Source: Edaphochlamys debaryana (lineage: Eukaryota > Chlorophyta > Chlorophyceae > Chlamydomonadales). Taken from it: a DNA stretch of 64,000 bases. Both the position numbers and the translations under genes were made by a program. The first letter of the stretch is position 1. Each line of letters starts with the position of its first letter. Location of the stretch: the NCBI GenBank assembly GCA_016858145.1, contig JAEHOE010000074.1:62001-126000 (forward strand). Reading direction: 5' to 3'. Below the pieces are notes generated by a model. It had not been told where the DNA came from. It did not search any database and was given only the letters and a program-made list of their open reading frames with translations. Shown piece by piece: positions 1 to 11,653 of the stretch.

Positions 1-1907
1 CATCTGCCGGCTGCCCCGCCCGAAGCCCTTGACCACGGTCCCCGACAGCATCACGGGCGCGCGCAGGCGGTAGCCGGGCGGCACCTGCGGGCGGGGTGCG
101 GGTGCACGTGCGGCCAGCCAAAGGTGCTCACTCCACGTCGACCCTCCAGCACTCCCCCAGATGTCCCCATCACACAGCCTGCCACGTCTCGATCCGCAGC
201 CCCTCGCCTTCCCTTCCGACCACGGCTCCCATCCCAGGCCCATACCATGCCAAGCCAGGCCCCGCACGCTCAGCACGCCCCGTACACGACCGGGCCCGCA
301 CCTGCAGGATGCCGCAGTACCCGGTGGCCACCTCCTGCTCCGAGTGGATGTTGAGGGGCAGCCCCGCCACCAGCGCCGCCAGGTGGTCCCGCGTGGGGGG
401 GTACTTGGGCTGGGGGTGGCGGGGGCGTGGGGGGGGGGGGGTTGGGGGCAGGGCGCGGGGCAGGGTGGAAGACACGCATGGGGCAAGCGGGATGAGGAGC
501 GGAGGTGTGGGGCACGCTGGGGGCCTCAAGGCTTGCAAGAGGCGTCGCCACGAGCCCTGGCAAGATCCGTACAACAGTGAGCTACCCGGATTGGAAGACA
601 CTTTAGGGGCTGGGACCTTCCTTAACGTTTGCACAGTGCCCCCCTCCCCGCACGTGGTCTCTGCTGTCCCCTCCCGCCCATTAGCGCCTCCCGCGCGCCC
701 CCACCTGCCACCGGCGGCTCTCCTGGTCCGAGTGGATGATCACGGAGCCACCGGCCACCACTGACAGACAGGCCTTGACCAGGGCTTCCCTGCACGTGGA
801 CGCGGGGACCGGAAGGCGGCACGTGTTCAGGCTCTCGGACCTTGCGGCAGGCTGTCACGCAACACAGCATGGACTCACGTCACCCAGTGAGCAGGCGTCT
901 CCCACCCCTCCCCTACCCTCCTCAGCTCCGCTCAAGCTCGCCACCCGTCCCCTATCCTCCTCCGCGGTCCGCGCTTCTCCGCTCCCCGGTCCCCGGCGCA
1001 CCGCGGCGTGTGCTCCGTGCCGAAGCTCTCGTCCGTGAACACCACCAGTTGCGCGGGGCCCTGGTAGGCGGGGAGCTCCGTGAAGTCGCCCTGCCACACG
1101 CGCACGCCTGGGCGGGGCGGGGGTTGAGGGGGCGCTCCGTAAGCGAAGCCAGGCCCGGCCCGGCTGCTGCCCCAGGCCTGACGCAGTGTCCCCCGCGCGC
1201 ACGCCCCTCTGTCGCGGCCAGCACACCTGATACCAACAGCATCTTAATGACCTGGGCCCAGCTGCCATCACCGCCACCTTCCTCTACCTCATCCCACGTT
1301 GCTCAACTCCCCTCTCTACCGCTCTCTCGGCGCTTCCTACCCGACCTCCCTTGCCCCTCGCCCAGCACCCACCCGGCTCGTTGCCCACGCTGGGGGCCAC
1401 TCCGTATGCGGTCTTGATGACCGCCAGGAGCTCCGGGTCATTGCCCACAGCCAGGATGTCCTGTGGGGGGCGCAGACATGCGGAAGGCGATGGCAAGGGA
1501 GATGCGAAAGGGCGCGGAGGAAGTGGCATGGTGGGGTCCTCGCCCTACTGCCGAGAGCGCTGCTTGGGCTCCCCTGCGCCTTGCCGTGGAGATGCGGACA
1601 GGCGCCCGCTATCCGGTCCGAAGGGAGACTGCCACTCAAAGATGGCCACATGTCTTCGTGATGCCCTCCACATATCTGGGTCAGGACCCGACGGGACCTG
1701 ATGTGTCCTGCTACCCCCGCAGCGCCCGGTTGCTCAGGGCACCCCGAAGTGGTCGCGACGTGACGGCACGGACGGAGCGCCGGACACCCCGGCCCCTCCC
1801 GTCAGCTGACGCACCTCCACGCCCAGGTACTTGAGGGTGTCGATCACAGGCAGTGCGTCAGAGCCAATCACGATAGCCCGCGAGTGCTTGCCAACGTTTG
1901 GCGCCAT
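1..1907 (-). CDS. Methyltransferase-like / riboflavin kinase fusion protein, 3' part beyond left edge
   Basis: The model has six exons on the minus strand: 1907-1815, 1460-1373, 1107-1002, 789-705, 409-302 and 84-1 (open at the edge). All junctions keep frame with GT-AG sites. The last visible exon reads VVKGFGRGSRQM, which matches the entry motif of riboflavin kinases (GxVVxGFGRGSxxLGIPTAN), the enzymes that phosphorylate riboflavin to FMN. The roughly 160 residues before it resemble a Rossmann-type methyltransferase fold: AIVIGSDALPVIDTL, then ILAVGNDPELL, then VWQGDF and VVFTDESFG, then a strand ending GGSVIIHS. Plant FMN hydrolase/riboflavin kinases carry a HAD domain there instead, and I see no HAD signature. 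The start is the first ATG of the open exon at 1907; an upstream non-coding exon is possible. The kinase assignment rests on one motif because most of that domain lies outside the window. The methyltransferase reading is inference. Confidence 0.65.
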
Positions 1908-3495
1908 GGTGAAACGCTGGTGGGGGTGAAACCCGGGGCAAGGCGAGCGGTGAGCACGCAGCACCCTGCAACAACGCAAGAAACGGCCGCATCCCAGCCG
2001 TCCAAACCCTTACTGATGCTAAGTCTTTCGTCCGTGGCGAGGCGGGGCGCACAGAGGACTCCACAGGAAGAACCTGGGCGAAGAGCCGCGACAGGGTAAG
2101 GTTGCCCGCGAGCCAACCAACGCGCAGCCCGAGACCAACTATGAGTTGGAGGTCACACCTTGAGTGACATGGCCCGCACGGAGACGCCTGTCGCCCGTCG
2201 GCTTATGGCTGCCGCCCGCATCGCAATCCTCGACGTGCCAGCCACGAGAGTCCTCGCCCCCCGGGTCTGAGCCATTCTTGAAGACAGCATCATGGTCGTC
2301 GCCGCGGTAACAGCTCTACTCGCTGTGGATCACTTTGCAACGATGGAAGGGTCTCGCTGAACCAAGCCGCCGCAAGCCCTATTCCAGAAGCGTGTGTCGC
2401 AAAGTGGGTAACGGCGTAAGGTATTAGCTGCGCAGGGAAAGGCGACGTCGGCGAGAGTTTCGCGGCCAGACCTAGGGTTGCGCACTCCCGTACGGGCCCC
2501 GTTGAACGGCCCCGGAGTGCCCGGACGCCCGCGCATCTGCGTACCCGCCCCTGCCCACCTCCACGCCCCCTGCAGGATTGCCATCATCTCCCACGAGCAT
2601 GCAAGAGCAGCAATGGGGCGCCGACAGCAGCTGGCAGCACTAGCTGGCGATGAGTAACGTGTCATGCAAGCCGAGGCAAGCTGGGGGAAGCCCTGCTGTT
2701 GGCGGGCTGGCAGACTGGGCACTGCGTGGCACTGCTTGCCGATGAGCTGCCCACACCCCCGTCCGTCACACGCCAGCAGATGAAGCTGTAGAGCCTGGAC
2801 CCCGATATGCAGTATCAAGCCCAACAACAGTTGCCAGGGCTGCGCAGCCGCGGGCATCCCGTTAGGTGCCGTGCACGACGAGGAGACAAGAATCGGAGGA
2901 ACCTTCCAGCACTGACCGCACTCTTAGCAAGGCCTGCCATGCCAGCATTCAGTTCAGCCGAGTTTCTGACCACTCTAGGCGGTAGGCACAGGCAGCCGAC
3001 GGACGGGAAAGGCTTGCTCCAAGCGTTGGGCCCTGGCCCGCCGCCGCCCGTCCCGCAACTGTACACACGCATTTAACGCCAGCCGCCAGTGGCACACAAC
3101 ATTCGCCCCAGCAGGGCTCTGTCCACGGACCATCGTGCAGCACTCATTGCTTGGCACGAAGTTAGCAGCTGCTAGGCAACGTCACAAGCCCCAACCGTCC
3201 GCACACTAAGGGGCCAGCAGGCCACAACTCCTGCAGCTGCCCACGGAGCGCAGGCAGGTCGCCTAAGCAGCTATTTTAGCGCCTGGACATAGCACTCAAC
3301 GGACCGTTGCCATCTTGCAGTGGCCGCAGCCGGTTTGCAGTGGCCGCAAACTGAGCCGGCCTGCTAGTACAAGGCCGGCAGTCCTCCTTGCTCAATCCAC
3401 ATAGTCAGGCCTAGCAACACGCCCTGCCCACTCACCGCCCGCCCGGTCCGCCCACCTCCCGCCTGCCCTTCCCAGCCCCAGGTCCATCCCCACCC
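1908..3495. other. Intergenic, no gene supported
   Basis: This stretch holds the 5' flank of the riboflavin kinase gene and the 3' flank of the acidic plastid-type gene at 3496-4545. The ORFs here, such as the minus one at 2330-2857, have no family resemblance and no exon-like splice pattern. I see nothing else in it. Confidence 0.5.
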
Positions 3496-4545
3496 TCAAA
3501 ACAGCGCCAGAGTCACGCTGCCATCGTCCTCCTCCGCCTCGCCCTCGTCCTCCTCATCATAGTACTCATCCTCATCCTCCTCGTCATAGGCCGCCTCCAC
3601 CACCTCCTCCTCGTCGCCGGCTCCGTGAATAACGAACTCGCGGTCAAACTGCTCCAGCAGGTTGGGCGTCGCGAAGTGGCCCGTGCGCTCCAGCAGCTCC
3701 TCCGTCTCCTCAATGTACCGCACCCCAAGCGCATGGTAATCGGCGGGGAGGTACGGGTTCTCCACCAGCGCGCCGTGGTCCTCTGGCTTGCACGCAATGC
3801 CGTTGTTGATGATGAGTTGGCGGATCTCCTCCTCGGTCCAGTCAAAGCGGTAGTTCTCGGGGAAGTGGTTCCCCCATGCCCGCTTGTCCCGGTAGGAGTC
3901 CATGTGCTCATACTTGAGCTTGCCGATCCGGCTCTGCTGCCGGCGCCACTCGATGTCCATCAGTTCCCGCTGTCGGGCCTTTTCGGCCATGGCGCGGAGG
4001 TCCCACGGGGTGAGCGCGGGGTTGGGGTCGGGCTTCTCGTGGGGGACGGGCGGGTTCTCCCACTTGTCCACCTCAAACATGTCCTCAGAGTGGGGTGTCC
4101 CCATCCAGTTGATGATATCGGTGCGCATGTCCAGGGCCTCAAACTGCTCAACCAGCTTCTCCGCTCGCCGAACTGCCTCATCGGGTCCAGCCATGTTGCC
4201 CTCCTCCGTGTCCAGGTCCTCCACCTCGAGCTCCCAGCTCTGAGCGTTCCAGAACTCGTCCCAATCCTCCACGCGAGACATCCAATCCGGGTCGTCATAG
4301 TCGGGGTTTGCCGACTGGGGGGACGTCAAGCGGAGCATATCTCGCGGCTTGCGCCAGCCCTCCTCCTCGGCGACTTCATCGAAGAGCGGCGAAGGCGTGA
4401 TGGTCTTGCCGTTGGACCGGACCGCCACGACCGGGCGAAACACGGGGCGGCACGCTGGCCGCGACAGGGTCGGCGGCCGGGCACAGCGCCCGCTGGGTCC
4501 TGCTAAGCAATGCTGGGCACGCCTCATCGCTAATGCGCTCTCCAT
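3496..4545 (-). CDS. Intronless acidic protein, probably plastid-targeted, unknown function
   Basis: This is a single uninterrupted ORF of 349 residues. I chose the ATG at 4545 because the longer frame upstream opens only with TTG. The first 45 or so residues are rich in Ala, Arg, Pro and Ser and poor in acids, like algal chloroplast transit peptides. The middle is rich in Trp, Asp and Glu (for example WMGTPHSEDMFEVDKW and ALTPWDLRAMAEKARQREL), with a charged helical stretch. The C-terminus is a strongly acidic Asp/Glu/Tyr tail ending VTLALF. I do not recognise the family. No catalytic motif or membrane segment is visible. Such acidic tails occur in plastid nucleoid and ribosome-associated proteins, but that is only a suggestion. 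It is divergent from the next gene across about 300 bp. Confidence 0.75.
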   Translation of the reverse strand: MESALAMRRAQHCLAGPSGRCARPPTLSRPACRPVFRPVVAVRSNGKTITPSPLFDEVAEEEGWRKPRDMLRLTSPQSANPDYDDPDWMSRVEDWDEFWNAQSWELEVEDLDTEEGNMAGPDEAVRRAEKLVEQFEALDMRTDIINWMGTPHSEDMFEVDKWENPPVPHEKPDPNPALTPWDLRAMAEKARQRELMDIEWRRQQSRIGKLKYEHMDSYRDKRAWGNHFPENYRFDWTEEEIRQLIINNGIACKPEDHGALVENPYLPADYHALGVRYIEETEELLERTGHFATPNLLEQFDREFVIHGAGDEEEVVEAAYDEEDEDEYYDEEDEGEAEEDDGSVTLALF

Positions 4546-4844
4546 CGCGGCTAGGGGAGAGCTAGGGCCAGCGGAACGGTAAATGCTGGCCCGCAAGCGA
4601 CGTGTCTAGGGTCCAGAACTAACGCAATGTCATAGGTGGTCTTCCTATATGACAAGCGAGACAACACGGGCTGCAGTTGGCCGAGGTGCATGGCCGGGGC
4701 CGGATGCAAAGACCCTTGCAGCGTGTGCATTTGCCCGCAAACCCCGCCGCAAACTCGCAATTGAGCTACTAAACGCCCTAGATCCATCAACCATACACAC
4801 TGTAGCAACCCGGGCGGCCGCCACTGTCGACGGGAGGACTGCGC
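4546..4844. promoter_or_regulatory. Compact divergent promoter region
   Basis: These 299 bases separate two start codons pointing away from each other (4545 minus, 4845 plus). Both 5' UTRs and both promoters must fit here. No clear TATA box is visible. Confidence 0.5.
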
Positions 4845-7334
4845 ATGGCTGCATTCCTCGAGCGCGCGATACCCGCGCGCCTGCTTGACGGTAGCGGAGG
4901 CAGCAGCGCGACGACCTCAAGCGCTGCCAGCGGCGCAGGCGAGGGCTGGTCGTTTGGGCCTTTCCGGTTCCCGGCGAATCCCACGCAGCAGCGGCCTGGC
5001 GCCGGCGGCGGCTCGGCACGGGCTGGGGCCGGTGGCCCTGCTGACGCCATCCAGCAGCTCTGCAGCCTGGTGGGGGAGGCACTACATCCCAGCTCAGGGC
5101 GTGGGGGCCCCGCCAGCACCAGCGGCGTCGGGGGCGCCTTCGGCGGAGGCGCTGCCCGCGGCGGCCCCGCCGCGGGCGCCCGTCGGTCCGCCATCCGCCT
5201 CGAGTACACAGAGGATGCGCCCCACCTTCTGGGCCGGCGGAGCATATCCCTCAGGTGAATCCATCGCCCCTTCATAGCGCGCTCTAGCACCGTAGTAGCT
5301 ACAAACACATGCACTCGGCTGCTTGGGCGCCCCTGGGGCGGGCCGCCGCTGCGCCACTTGTCATGGACGCAGACCGTGTCGTGATGCGCCCTTCCGCCAC
5401 ACACCCCGCCCTCCAGGCCCCGGGGCCTGCCGCTGTCCGGCGCTGAGCCCCTGTACGACGACCGCGACACCCGCTGGTTTGACGTACGGGACACAGCACT
5501 GCACGGCAGCTACAGCTGGGCGCTGCAGGGTGGGGCTGGCGGGGTCACGGGACTGGTGGGGGCTGCAGAGCAGCATGCGGAGCGGCGGGTCCGCACTCCG
5601 CAGGGGCGGAGCACAAGGGCTGGAGACCCCCCCACGCAGTCCCAGCCTCTGGAGAGCGAGAGCCTCGCATGCCTGGGCCCAGTCCTCCCGTCCTCCCCCC
5701 TCCACGGCCTCTCCCCTGCTCCCCCCGTGCCTGCCCCCCTCCCCCCGGCTGCAGACTTCCAGGAGGAGCGCGAGGACGCCCCGGTGCCGGGGGACGCCTG
5801 GCGGGCCGACGTGCCCAGCGACGTGGAGCTGGCGCCCGTGCTGACCTGCAAGGACCTGGTCAAGCAGGTGGGGCAGGGGGAGGGAGGGGAGGGGAGGAAC
5901 GAGGGCTGTGCGGGCAGGGGTTGTGCGTGTGAAGTTGGGCCTGGGTTTGTGCCTAGGGCCCTATGCGAGTGGGCGTGCGGAGGGCACGGGATCCTCTCGC
6001 TGGCTCCGACTCGTTTTGACACGGCGGGCGCCGTGGCTTGCAGCCGGGACCGGGGGCGTAAGGCGGATCAGCCAGCGGGCGCACTGGCGGCAACACCTGT
6101 CCAGACGGGCGCATCATACCAGGTCATACCTCCTCCACCCTCACCCGTCGGGCGCTCTGAACTCCAAGCCCCTCCTCCATTCCCCTTCAGCCCCTTCTCC
6201 CAACTCCAACCCCCTCCCTACCCCTCGCCCGCCTCCCCCCCCAGGTCCTGGTGGACCAGGTGGGTCGCGGCGACGCCGTGCAGTGCGCCTTCCCCGACCA
6301 GGCCTGCCCCTCGGGCTGGCACAAGGTCATGGCCTTCTCCTCGCCGGTGCCCGAGGACGACGACGCGGCCAACTACCTGGACTTCCACTTCTACCTGCAG
6401 GTGGGGGCGGGGGGCGGGGGGTGGGGGGTGGGGGGCAGAGGGGAAAGTAGGGGAGGGGACGGGGAGGAAAGAGCGGGGTCGGTGGTAGCGGCGAGTGCGG
6501 TGCGCTCAGGCCTGGTCATACCCGTCCCGAGCGTAGGCTAGGCGCGCGGCATTCCTGCCTCCGCACTACCCTCACTTAGCCTCCTCTCTCCCATCCTCCC
6601 CCCCCCCAGCACAAGGATGTGTCCATCACGCTGCAGCCGGAGGACAAGCTGAGCGACGTGGCCAAGTGAGGGAGGGGGGAGGGGGGGCACACGGGAGAGT
6701 AACCAGGGTCAAGGGGCTGTGTCTCGGACAGGCGCCGTTGGCTGCCGGTCTGCCTCCTGCTTCCTGCCGGCCCTGCCCTGCCACAGTCTCGCACCCTCAC
6801 GCCTTATAACGCCCCGCTCCACCCGCCTGCCCCCTCCCCAGGTTCTTCCGGGTGGCCCCCGAGGACCTGTACGACGCCAACCCGGGCCTGGCCTCGGTGC
6901 CAGCGGACCGGGCCGTGGGCCGCGAGCGCTCCGTGCTGGTGCCGGGCGCCAACGTGTGGAGCCACAAGCCCAGCGAGTGGCTGCCGCCCAGGCGGGTCGG
7001 GGCTCGGGGGGCTCGCGCACACGGGGGTGACTGAGCTGCGACATGCGAGGAGTTGCAGGGGGGAGCACCTCCCCTCTCAACCCTTAGCCGGATGTTGCTG
7101 TCGCTGAAGCGCCCCTCTCCCTATGCCCCGCCCCAATTCGCACGCTCCCCCCACAGGCTGCACGACGGCGCGGGGCGGGCCATCCACAACCCGCAGCGGG
7201 CTGTGGCTGCCTACAGCGACGACGAGGGCGGCCTCAACGAGCTGCCCGCGCAGTTCTGCTGCGCCTTCTGCGTCAAGCGGGGAGAGGCCAAGACGGGGCC
7301 GCAGCCGCGGCCGCCGGGTGCGGCGGTGGAGTGA
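4845..7334 (+). CDS. LysM-like domain protein, seven exons
   Basis: The exons are 4845-5254, 5417-5529, 5755-5867, 6245-6400, 6610-6665, 6842-6991 and 7157-7334, giving 391 residues; the model closes. The first 130 residues are Gly/Ala/Ser-rich low complexity, followed by a conserved-looking core (YDDRDTRWFDVRD; CKDLVKQVLVDQVGRGDAVQC; FPDQACPSGWHKVMAF). Residues about 266-315, with SITLQPEDKLSDVAKFF, LYDANPGL and VLVPGANVW, have the pattern of a LysM module (T/V-x-x-GD-TL-xxIAxxF, then ANPxL, then LxVPG). LysM modules usually bind N-acetylglucosamine polymers, but cytosolic versions exist, and no signal peptide is seen here. The C-terminus carries a CCAFCVKR cysteine cluster. The sixth intron only fits frame with a GC donor at 6992. 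The exon structure is secure; the function is not. Confidence 0.8.
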
Positions 7335-8896
7335 AGGCCGGGGAGATGGAGGGGTGGGGCGGTGGTAGGGGGCAGTGAGCTGGAGGCGAGGATGTGCTGT
7401 GGAGGAGCAGGATGACAGGGCGGCGAGGTGATGGTCAGGTGGAGCAGTCAGTCTACGAGAGGCGGTCACTGGGTTGGCGGGTGAGAGGGGACGAAACCGC
7501 TGCTAAGCTTGGAGTTGCCCACCGGTCGGGGCCCAGCGCACCGGCCCCAACCCTGTAACCTGTGATGATCTTGCCACCGAGCTCCGGTAACTCGGTAAGC
7601 TGGGACATGAGAGTGCACCGTCGGCCGTCTTGAAGTTACAGCTTTCAGCATTCACGCTACTATAAAGGCATCTCGGAGCCATTATTCGTATCCTGCAAAG
7701 CTCACCCAAGATGCAGCACACTGCAACAGCTCAGCGCTCCAGCCACTCAGGGCCCACGCTCAGGCCCCAGAGCAGCATATGGGAGGAGAAGGAATGGGGG
7801 GAAACAAGGCACACCAGCTTAGGGTCGAGACAAGCTACACCGAAGGGCAACAGCAAGGGTGGTGGCTAAGCACGCGTGGACTCCATGGACGGCGTACCAC
7901 GCTACGCCCACCCCTTCCCATAGCCCTCCTCGCTGCGCCAAACAACATTCCTACTTCAAGACCTGGCGTAAATCGCAGTGCGTTCGACTGGGAAATAGCA
8001 AAAGATCTCTCCAGATCTCTCTCACACTTCTTCTCTTCTCTCAAACGAGCAGCCGCAGCCAGCCGCGGACCGCTTAAATGCAAGGGGGCACCCACGGCAT
8101 GCCAACAGGAATAGCATCACCCCAACCCCGCAACTGGCAACCCGCCTGCTGACCGGAAGCCGGGCAAGCTAGCAAGCCACGGAGGAGGAGGAGGGCAACC
8201 TGCAAAGCCTGGGCACAACTAGGGCCCACGGCGATACAAAACGCCTGAATACCGGGAGCTCCCGGACACGAGGCCGATGCCTCCAGCGCTGCAAACCCCT
8301 GATCGCTAACACAGCAGCGCACACGGCCACCAATCTAATGTACTTTTGGCATAGTGCCAGTCTATCCACACACTGTGCTCGCTTCGCAGCACACAGCGCA
8401 CAGCCGCCCCTCAACGGCTACTTCCAAAGCACAAGAGTCCTAATGCAACAGCCTAGCGTACAGAGCGCGCGGCGGCAGCGAGAGCAGCAGAAGCACACTA
8501 GCTAGAGCTGCCCTCGTCGCCTCAACCGTCCGGTCCGGCCTGCAGTCCCTGTCCCCAACCTCCTGCCCACCACTCTCCGGACTTGCGCGCAGACTTGATA
8601 GATACACACCTGCTCCATATCCATGCTCATATCCCCGACTGCGCCCATACCCCCACCCCCTAAGCCAGCGCCCGCAGCCAGGGGCCGGCCACCAGCCAAC
8701 CACGCCAGCCCGCTCGAGCCCCTGGCCGCAGGCGGAGCATACGAACTTCTGACGTGCCCGCAAATGTGTTGTCTGCTTGTTTGCTCTTCTCTTCCCCGTG
8801 CCCCCAAGTCCCCTCCCCCGTTCTCTAACCACCAGCGCCCATCCGCCCACGCCCGGCGCCGCCACCCACGGCACCACCACCACCACCGCCCCGCGC
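7335..8896. other. Convergent intergenic region with 3' UTRs
   Basis: This lies between two gene ends that face each other: the LysM-like gene (plus) and the RMDN-type gene (minus). It should hold both 3' UTRs. No additional coding exon with credible splice sites was found. Confidence 0.5.
7554..7558 (+). terminator. Candidate TGTAA poly(A) signal of the LysM-like gene
   Basis: TGTAA, the usual volvocine poly(A) signal, lies 220 bases after the stop codon at 7334, a typical 3' UTR length. Confidence 0.5.
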
Positions 8897-10728
8897 TCAA
8901 GCCTCCTTGTCGTCCCCGTCCTTCGCCCCGCGCTCCTCCACCGCCAGCGCCTCGGCCTTGGGCTTGGCGTTGCCCCTGATCTTGGCCAGCAGCGCCACCG
9001 CGTCCTGGCGCACCAGCACGGCGTTGATGTCGGGCTCGTCCAGCAGCAGGGACTCCTCCAGGTGCCGCGCCGCCTCCTCCAGGCGGCCCAGGCGCACGTA
9101 GGTGCGGCCCAGCTCCACGCGGTGGATGACCATGTCTGGGGAGGGAAGAGAGCGGGAGGTGGGGCGGGGCGAGGAGGAGGAGGACGAGTTTGGTTGGTGT
9201 GGAGTGGCGAAAAGGAGGGAGACAGCCACGGGCTCAAGGGAGCGCGACAGCGGGCAGGGCGCGGCCATGGCCTCAGTGTGGTAGCCAGCAATGAGAATGG
9301 GGAGCGGGAGTGCGGGGCTGCACTTGGTTGGGACCAGCCCTGCCTGGCACACCTGGCCGCAGGCGTGTCGCGTTCTCAAAGCAGAGGGCGGCCTCCTTGT
9401 AGCTGCCGGCCATGAGCGCGGTGCCGTAGATCATCTGGATGATAGTGCGCACCACCGCGTTCACGCTGGCCATCTCGTAGTTCTGGAATGGAGGGAGGGG
9501 AGCAGAGGGACGTCTAGGGTGAGCGCGTTGCCACGTATGGAGAGCACCCGAGCGTGAGCTCCACAGCAGTGGCGCTGCAGAACGGGACCGCTCCCCGACA
9601 CAGATCGGCCCTCCGCCGACCGTGACCAACCACAGCCCCCACACCCGGTCGCATCCCAACACCCCCCTGACCTGCGCCCCTGGCCACTTCAACCCTTAAA
9701 TCTCGCCCCCTAGTCCCCTCCCTCCTCCCATCCCCATCTCCCTACACGCCCCTTTCCCCCCCCCCCCCCCCGCTACCATCCACCCACCCAGCGGCCCAGC
9801 AGGTGGTGCGCCACGTCGTTGTCCGGCTCCAGCTGCAGCGCCCGGTGCACGTCGTCCTGGGCCTGCCGCGCCAGGGACACCTTGGTGCGGTTGTCGCTGT
9901 GCAGCGCCAGGCGGCCGCGGCTGACGCACGTGGCCACAAGGCCCCAGGCCGAGGCGGGGTCGGCCTCGGTGGCCTTCTGCCCGATCTCGATCGCCTTCTT
10001 CTGCAGTTCCACCTGGCGCGACACGGACGTGTTGGGCATGAAGGAGCGGTCCGAGTGCAGCTTGCTGAGCCGGGCCCAGTACTCAGCCGAATCGGGCTCA
10101 GACTCGACGGCGCGCTCGAAGCAGCGGATGGCCTCGTCGAAATCGAGCGCGCGCTCCGCCGCCAGGCCCTGGTCTGCCCAGCGGTTGGCGTGGTGCTTGG
10201 CGGTGTGGTGCGCGGCGGCGGCGGCCGTGGCGTGGACCACGCCCGCGGCGTCAACGTGGAGGGGCGTGCGGCGGAAGGGCCGCCACTGCGCCAGGTGCTG
10301 GCGCAGGGCTTGATGGGCGCGCATGAGGAAGCCGATGCGCGCCAGCAGGTGCACCTGTACGGCGCGTACGGCCTCCTCCGGGTGCGGAATGCCCGACGGG
10401 AGGTTGAGGAAGTGCTGCACGGCCCGTGGGAGCTGTTGCTGGCGGCGGGGCGCCACACGGAAGGAGGCGTCGTCGAGCAGCGCCGTGGCGCTGGCAATGA
10501 CCTTGGCGCCCTTGGGCTGGTGCGCCCAGGCCAGCGGCAAGCTGCGAGAGGGGCGAGAGCGCGTGTGAGTGCGGCCGGGGGGTGGTGCAAGCGTGACGGC
10601 GGGGCACGGGCTGACGTGACGGGTACGGCGCAACACCCCTGACGTGGAGCCTGCGCGGCGGCCCCGAGCAGCGCCAAACCAACACCCGCGGGCCTGATAC
10701 GCGCTATTGGGCCTTCGAGGGCCCCCAT
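8897..10728 (-). CDS. RMDN-family (regulator of microtubule dynamics) TPR protein
   Basis: There are four exons, 10728-10637, 10541-9788, 9482-9353 and 9135-8897, giving 404 residues; the model closes. The N-terminus has a short hydrophobic stretch (about residues 14-27, AGVGLALLGAAAQA) that could anchor it in a membrane. The C-terminal half consists of TPR-like helices: an ALDFDEAIRCFERAVESEP repeat, then DVHRALQLEPDNDVAHHLLGRW, the NYEMASVNAVVRTIIQ segment, and a final repeat VELGRTYVRLGRLEEAARHL. The order LGRW, then YE.AS, then a small TPR pair is the layout of RMDN1-3 proteins, which associate with microtubules, mitochondria or the ER in animals. The ATG at 10728 was chosen because it gives the only phase-compatible first exon; GTG-initiated extensions were ignored. 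It is divergent from the rhodanese gene. Confidence 0.8.
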
Positions 10729-11653
10729 CGAGCCGTTCGCCACCGCGGGAGCGGGCGTCTGCAGCCTGCTTCGAAAGTTCTGAGGTCATTCGCCGACCGC
10801 CTACCTGCCACGCCCGCTTAGCCGCGCCGGAGCAGCCACGCAGCCAGAGCACGACGCCTGTGCATTGCTGCTTTGTCTCCAGGTCGTCATGCTGTCCGAT
10901 ATGCTCGCTACTAACAACGGGACTGGGCATGAATCCATCTTTGGCTCGCCGCTGCACTGAACGCGGTCGTGCCCGTCACAAGTGGGGTCGGGGCTCTTGT
11001 CGTTTTCCAGCGACAGAACAGAGCGGGCGGGCCGTTGAAGGCGGGGTGCAATTTGCGAGTCCGCCCAGGCCTCGGGTTCCGCCAAGCAGATGGTCGGGCA
11101 CTAGACTAAGGGTCTCGTAGGCTGCGTTAAAGCCTGGGTCCGGTGAGATGCAGGTCGGAGGAGGCGAGGAAGGCTGCTGCCGAGGAACGCTCGCCTGGGA
11201 GGTGGGGGAAGCAAGCTAAGAGCCTGGTGAGGAGTCTGTGAGTCTGCGAGTCTGCGTTGCGAGAGTTTTGTTGGTTTGTTGGGGGCAGCGGGCGGGTGGC
11301 TGAAAGGACTGGAAAGCGAGCACCATCCGCTCTGACGCAGCCCCGATGGCGCTTTAAGCAACACCCCCGCCGCCTGCTCAGCTTCTCAACACAAACACTA
11401 TTTCATCGGCCCTCCGCGAGTAGGCCTAAGCAAACGAAAGACGTGCGCAAGTGCAAGCAACACCGTGTCCGCGCTGGTGCGGTGTCGCCGTAGGCCCAAT
11501 AGCCCAACAAGACGTGTAGAACACTTCACTATATCTATATAAGGTAGCAGATCTGCTTGCAATAGCGGGCCCCTTGCCATCAAGCTGGCTTTACTTTGGG
11601 CTCTCGGGGGTGGACCCATAGCGCACGCAGGAATCGCATAGCTGTCCCCTGAA
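10729..11653. promoter_or_regulatory. Divergent promoter region with a TATA-like box at 11536-11544
   Basis: This region lies between the RMDN-type gene (minus) and the rhodanese gene (plus). TATATAAGG at 11536-11544 on the plus strand lies about 110 bases before the rhodanese ATG and is a plausible TATA box in otherwise very GC-rich DNA. No box was identified for the minus-strand gene. Confidence 0.45.

Noticed and set aside
2330..2857. Minus-strand ORF of about 175 codons
   Set aside because: No recognisable domain, no splice-like borders, and peptide composition typical of GC-rich random frames.
4546..4596. TTG-initiated extension of the acidic plastid-type gene
   Set aside because: A nuclear gene should start with ATG; the ATG at 4545 also gives a better transit-peptide-like N-terminus.
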